A stretch of DNA of 64,000 nucleotides from assembly GCF_018130245.1 (NCBI RefSeq), contig NZ_JAFCKP010000001.1, forward strand, positions 682,001 through 746,000. The letters are read 5' to 3'. The notes beneath the pieces are model-generated. The model saw only the letters and a program-made list of their open reading frames with translations, was not told the origin of the DNA and did no database searches. Both the position numbers and the translations under genes were made by a program. This DNA is from Bradyrhizobium sp. SZCCT0231 (GTDB lineage: Bacteria; Pseudomonadota; Alphaproteobacteria; Rhizobiales; Xanthobacteraceae). Below are positions 61,601-64,000 of the stretch, piece after piece (position 1 is the stretch's first letter; each line of letters opens with the position of its first letter).

Positions 61601-62407
61601 ATGAAAGCTGCCCTTCACGCCGTCACTGCGCCTGCGCTGCCGGCCTATGTCGCCGGCGGCACTGAATGCGCGCTGTTCGAGCACGCCTGGCGGCACCAGC
61701 TGCCGGTGTTGCTGAAGGGGCCGACAGGCTGCGGCAAGACCCGCTTCGTCGCGCATATGGCGGCGCGGCTGGGATTGCCGCTCCACAACGTCGCCTGCCA
61801 CGACGATCTCACCGCGGCCGATCTCACCGGCCGCTATCTGCTGCGGGGCGGCGACACAGTGTGGAGCGACGGTCCGCTGACGCGGGCGGTGCGCGAGGGC
61901 GGCATCTGCTATCTCGACGAGGTCGTGGAGGCGCGCAAGGACGTCACCGTCGTGCTGCATCCCCTGACCGACGATCGCCGCATCCTGCCGCTGGAGCGCA
62001 CCGGCGAGGAGCTCGCGGCGCCGAACAGCTTCATGCTCGTGGTCTCCTACAACCCCGGTTACCAGACGCTGCTGAAGGCGCTGAAGCCGTCGACGCGGCA
62101 GCGCTTCGTTGCCATCGAGTTCGGCTTCTTAGCCCCGGAGCAGGAGATTGCGGTGGTCGCCGCCGAGAGCGGTCTGTCGCCGGATCGCGTGCGGCCGTTG
62201 GTTGCGCTGGCCGGCCGGCTGCGCGCGCTGAAGGGCCATGATCTCGAGGAGGGCGTTTCGACTCGGCTCGTCGTCTATTGCGCGACCCTGATTGCCGCCG
62301 GAATGCCGACGGGGGATGTCGTGCTGGCTGGCATGATCGAGCCGCTGACCGATGATGCCGACGTCAAGGCCGCGCTGCTCGACGTCGCACGCGCCGTGAT
62401 CGGGTGA
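61601..62407 (+). CDS. norQ: NorQ, MoxR/CbbQ-type AAA+ ATPase for NO reductase maturation
   Basis: 268 residues from the ATG at 61601 (GGAGAACGACC upstream). A GTG 28 codons earlier overlaps norB and the hairpin. Walker A at residues 40-47 (GPTGCGKT), Walker B in GICYLDEVVEARKDV, and the CbbQ/NorQ C-terminal domain (EGVSTRLVVYCATLI). Works with NorD to insert the non-haem iron into NorB. Confidence 0.95.
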   Translation: MKAALHAVTAPALPAYVAGGTECALFEHAWRHQLPVLLKGPTGCGKTRFVAHMAARLGLPLHNVACHDDLTAADLTGRYLLRGGDTVWSDGPLTRAVREGGICYLDEVVEARKDVTVVLHPLTDDRRILPLERTGEELAAPNSFMLVVSYNPGYQTLLKALKPSTRQRFVAIEFGFLAPEQEIAVVAAESGLSPDRVRPLVALAGRLRALKGHDLEEGVSTRLVVYCATLIAAGMPTGDVVLAGMIEPLTDDADVKAALLDVARAVIG

Positions 62408-62417
62408 GGCGGGTCCC

Positions 62418-64000
62418 ATGCTCGATTTCCTCGAACTGGAGGAAACGGTCGGCCGTGCCTGGCACCGGATGGTCGGCGGCACCGCCAGCTTTCCGGTTCA
62501 TGCCGATCACGCGGTCTCGCTGGCCGAGATGAGAAGCAGGCTTGCGGTGATGTTCCGCGCGCTTGGCGGCGAGACGGGCGTGCAGATCGCGAGCGCCGGC
62601 GCGCGCAAGTCCGGGCACAGGCTCGGCTGGCGGCAGCGCATCGGACTCGGCGACGAACGCCTCGAGCAGCCGGGCCGCGACAGCGCAACCATCTTCCTGC
62701 CGGATCGCATTGCGATCTTCACCGACCGTGAGCTCAATGCATGCCTCTATCGCTGGCTCGCGGCATGGTTCGCGGTCGCGCCGATCGAGGCGATCGCCGA
62801 GACCGATCCGCTCCGGCGCGATCTGCTCGTGCTGCGCCGCGCCGCCGAAACGGCGGTCTTCGTGCTTACGCAGTTTCCCGGGCTCGTCGCCGACTACGCG
62901 CAGCTTGCCGCGGCGACCGCCGAGGTCCGGCCGCGGCGCCCCCTGCCGCGCATCGAGCAGGAGATCGAGCAGATCGTTCTCGCCCTGCTTGGCGCCGGAC
63001 CTGCGCCCGCGGGAAAATTGTGGCCGGCGATGATGGGAACGGGCCCGCTGCCGGACAAGGCGCCGCCGGGCTATCGTCCCATCCTGCCGTGCCCGCTCTG
63101 GGGCGATTGCTGGACGCGCGAGCTGTCGGCCGCGCATGCGGGCGCGGATGAATGCGCTGGTGGTGCGGAGCCCGCGACCCAGGACAATCGCAAGCGCTTT
63201 GCCGTGCGCGAGCGCGAGGACGGCGCCAATCGCCGCGATCCCTTCGTGCTCAATCGCTTCGAAAAAATCCTCGCGATGGCCGAGATGGTCAATGTCGATC
63301 GCCCCGCGGATGACAGCGAGGACGAGGACGCGCAGAAGGCCGCCGACGATCTCGAGGAGATCACGCTCAGCCGCCGCAACGGCAAGCCGGCGAGCCGGTT
63401 CAAGTTCGATCTCGACCTGCCGCCGGAGGCCCTCGATGCCTCGCGCCTGAATGCGGACCTGACCTATCCCGAATGGGATTATCGCAGCAGCTCCTATCTG
63501 CCCGATCATTGCCGCGTGCTCGCATCTGCCGCTTCTGAGACCGGCGAAAGCTGGACGCCCGACGAGACCATGCGCCGGCACGTTCGCCAGGTGCGCCGCC
63601 GCTTCGAGGTCCTGCGGCCGCGCCACGAATTGATGCGGGCCCAGGCCGACGGACATGACCTCGACCTCGACGCGCTGGTGCGTGCGAGGTGCGACCTCCG
63701 CGCCGGCAGCAGCAGCGGTCTCGACCGCGTCCACGTGGCGATGCGGCCGCAAGGGCACGATCTCGCCGTCACGCTGCTGGTCGACGTCTCGCTCTCCACG
63801 GACGCCTGGGCCAATGGCTACCGCGTGCTCGATGTCGAGAAGGAGGCACTGCTCGTGCTTGCCCACGGCCTGTCCGCCTGCGGCGATCACCACAGCATCC
63901 TGACCTTCACCTCGCGCCGGCGGTCCTGGGTGCGGCTCGAAACGGTCAAGGCGTTCGGCGAGCCGATGAGCGGAGTGGTTGAGCGCCGCATCGGCGCGCT
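62418..64000 (+). CDS. norD: NorD, von Willebrand A-domain partner of NorQ (cut by right edge)
   Basis: Open from the ATG at 62418 to the end of the window without a stop, 527 codons so far. The family usually has ~630. MLDFLELEETVGRAWHRMVG at the start, and a disordered acidic region (ADDSEDEDAQKAADDLEE, ~300). The vWA domain begins near residue 450 with the MIDAS motif in TLLVDVSLST (Asp456-x-Ser-x-Ser). Binds NorQ and docks it to NorB during cofactor insertion. Starts 10 bp after norQ. Confidence 0.94.
   Translation, partial: MLDFLELEETVGRAWHRMVGGTASFPVHADHAVSLAEMRSRLAVMFRALGGETGVQIASAGARKSGHRLGWRQRIGLGDERLEQPGRDSATIFLPDRIAIFTDRELNACLYRWLAAWFAVAPIEAIAETDPLRRDLLVLRRAAETAVFVLTQFPGLVADYAQLAAATAEVRPRRPLPRIEQEIEQIVLALLGAGPAPAGKLWPAMMGTGPLPDKAPPGYRPILPCPLWGDCWTRELSAAHAGADECAGGAEPATQDNRKRFAVREREDGANRRDPFVLNRFEKILAMAEMVNVDRPADDSEDEDAQKAADDLEEITLSRRNGKPASRFKFDLDLPPEALDASRLNADLTYPEWDYRSSSYLPDHCRVLASAASETGESWTPDETMRRHVRQVRRRFEVLRPRHELMRAQADGHDLDLDALVRARCDLRAGSSSGLDRVHVAMRPQGHDLAVTLLVDVSLSTDAWANGYRVLDVEKEALLVLAHGLSACGDHHSILTFTSRRRSWVRLETVKAFGEPMSGVVERRIGA

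Noticed and set aside
62364-63893. 509-codon minus-strand open frame
   Set aside because: Antisense of norD, which is open to the window end on the plus strand and carries the NorD MIDAS motif.

Overview
The window is high-GC DNA whose gene content points to an alphaproteobacterium of the Bradyrhizobium/Rhodopseudomonas type. The evidence is: an frc/oxc oxalate pathway with a GntR regulator, chvE-gguAB sugar uptake, a norEF/norCBQD nitric oxide reductase cluster with FNR-type boxes, alphaproteobacterial DUF1236 and Tct families, and several families of long palindromic intergenic repeats. The genus is an inference. No tRNA, rRNA, CRISPR array, transposase or phage gene was seen. A TPR gene is cut by the left edge and norD by the right edge.

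Layout. 1-5.5 kb: end of a HEAT/TPR protein, a hypothetical protein, and three exported alpha/beta hydrolases. 6.1-12.6 kb: oxalate catabolism, with regulator-oxc-frc on the minus strand divergent from an NDP-forming acyl-CoA ligase. Two near-identical 17-bp operators lie between them. 12.7-16.7 kb: an IclR regulator and a TctCBA tricarboxylate-type importer. 16.7-23.3 kb: a NYN-LOTUS RNA-binding or nuclease protein, adenine deaminase, and the glyoxylate-to-glycerate route gcl-hyi-glxR. 23.4-28.7 kb: small envelope proteins, a split ThDP decarboxylase divergent from a 2-hydroxyacid dehydrogenase, an orphan flagellar-rod-like protein, and an ornithine cyclodeaminase homologue. 28.7-35.1 kb: acetyltransferase, basic amino acid decarboxylase, Lrp regulator, alanine dehydrogenase, and a YeiH-type exporter.

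35.3-44.05 kb is the most unusual part. It holds a taurine/nitrate-type ABC importer whose binding protein carries a NosL-like C-terminal domain, a Crp/Fnr-type regulator, a DUF971 protein, a ferredoxin-NADP reductase, an adenylylsulfate-reductase-like flavoprotein, a small 8-Cys ferredoxin and a HEAT-repeat protein. A recurring AACTAATYG motif lies upstream of its transcription units, so it looks like one regulon: uptake of a small (probably sulfur-containing) anion coupled to an NADPH-ferredoxin-flavoprotein redox chain.

44.2-58.3 kb: pentose/hexose use. It has a KDA-dehydratase-like FAH protein, a YtfQRT-YjfF-type importer, a GntR regulator, an L-arabinose/D-galactose 1-dehydrogenase, an aldose epimerase, a sugar lactonase, and chvE-gguAB. 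Together they import aldoses and oxidise them to aldonates. 58.4-64 kb: a small membrane ORF and then norEF, norCB and norQD, with FNR/NnrR-like boxes before norE and norC and a UUCG-capped hairpin between norB and norQ.
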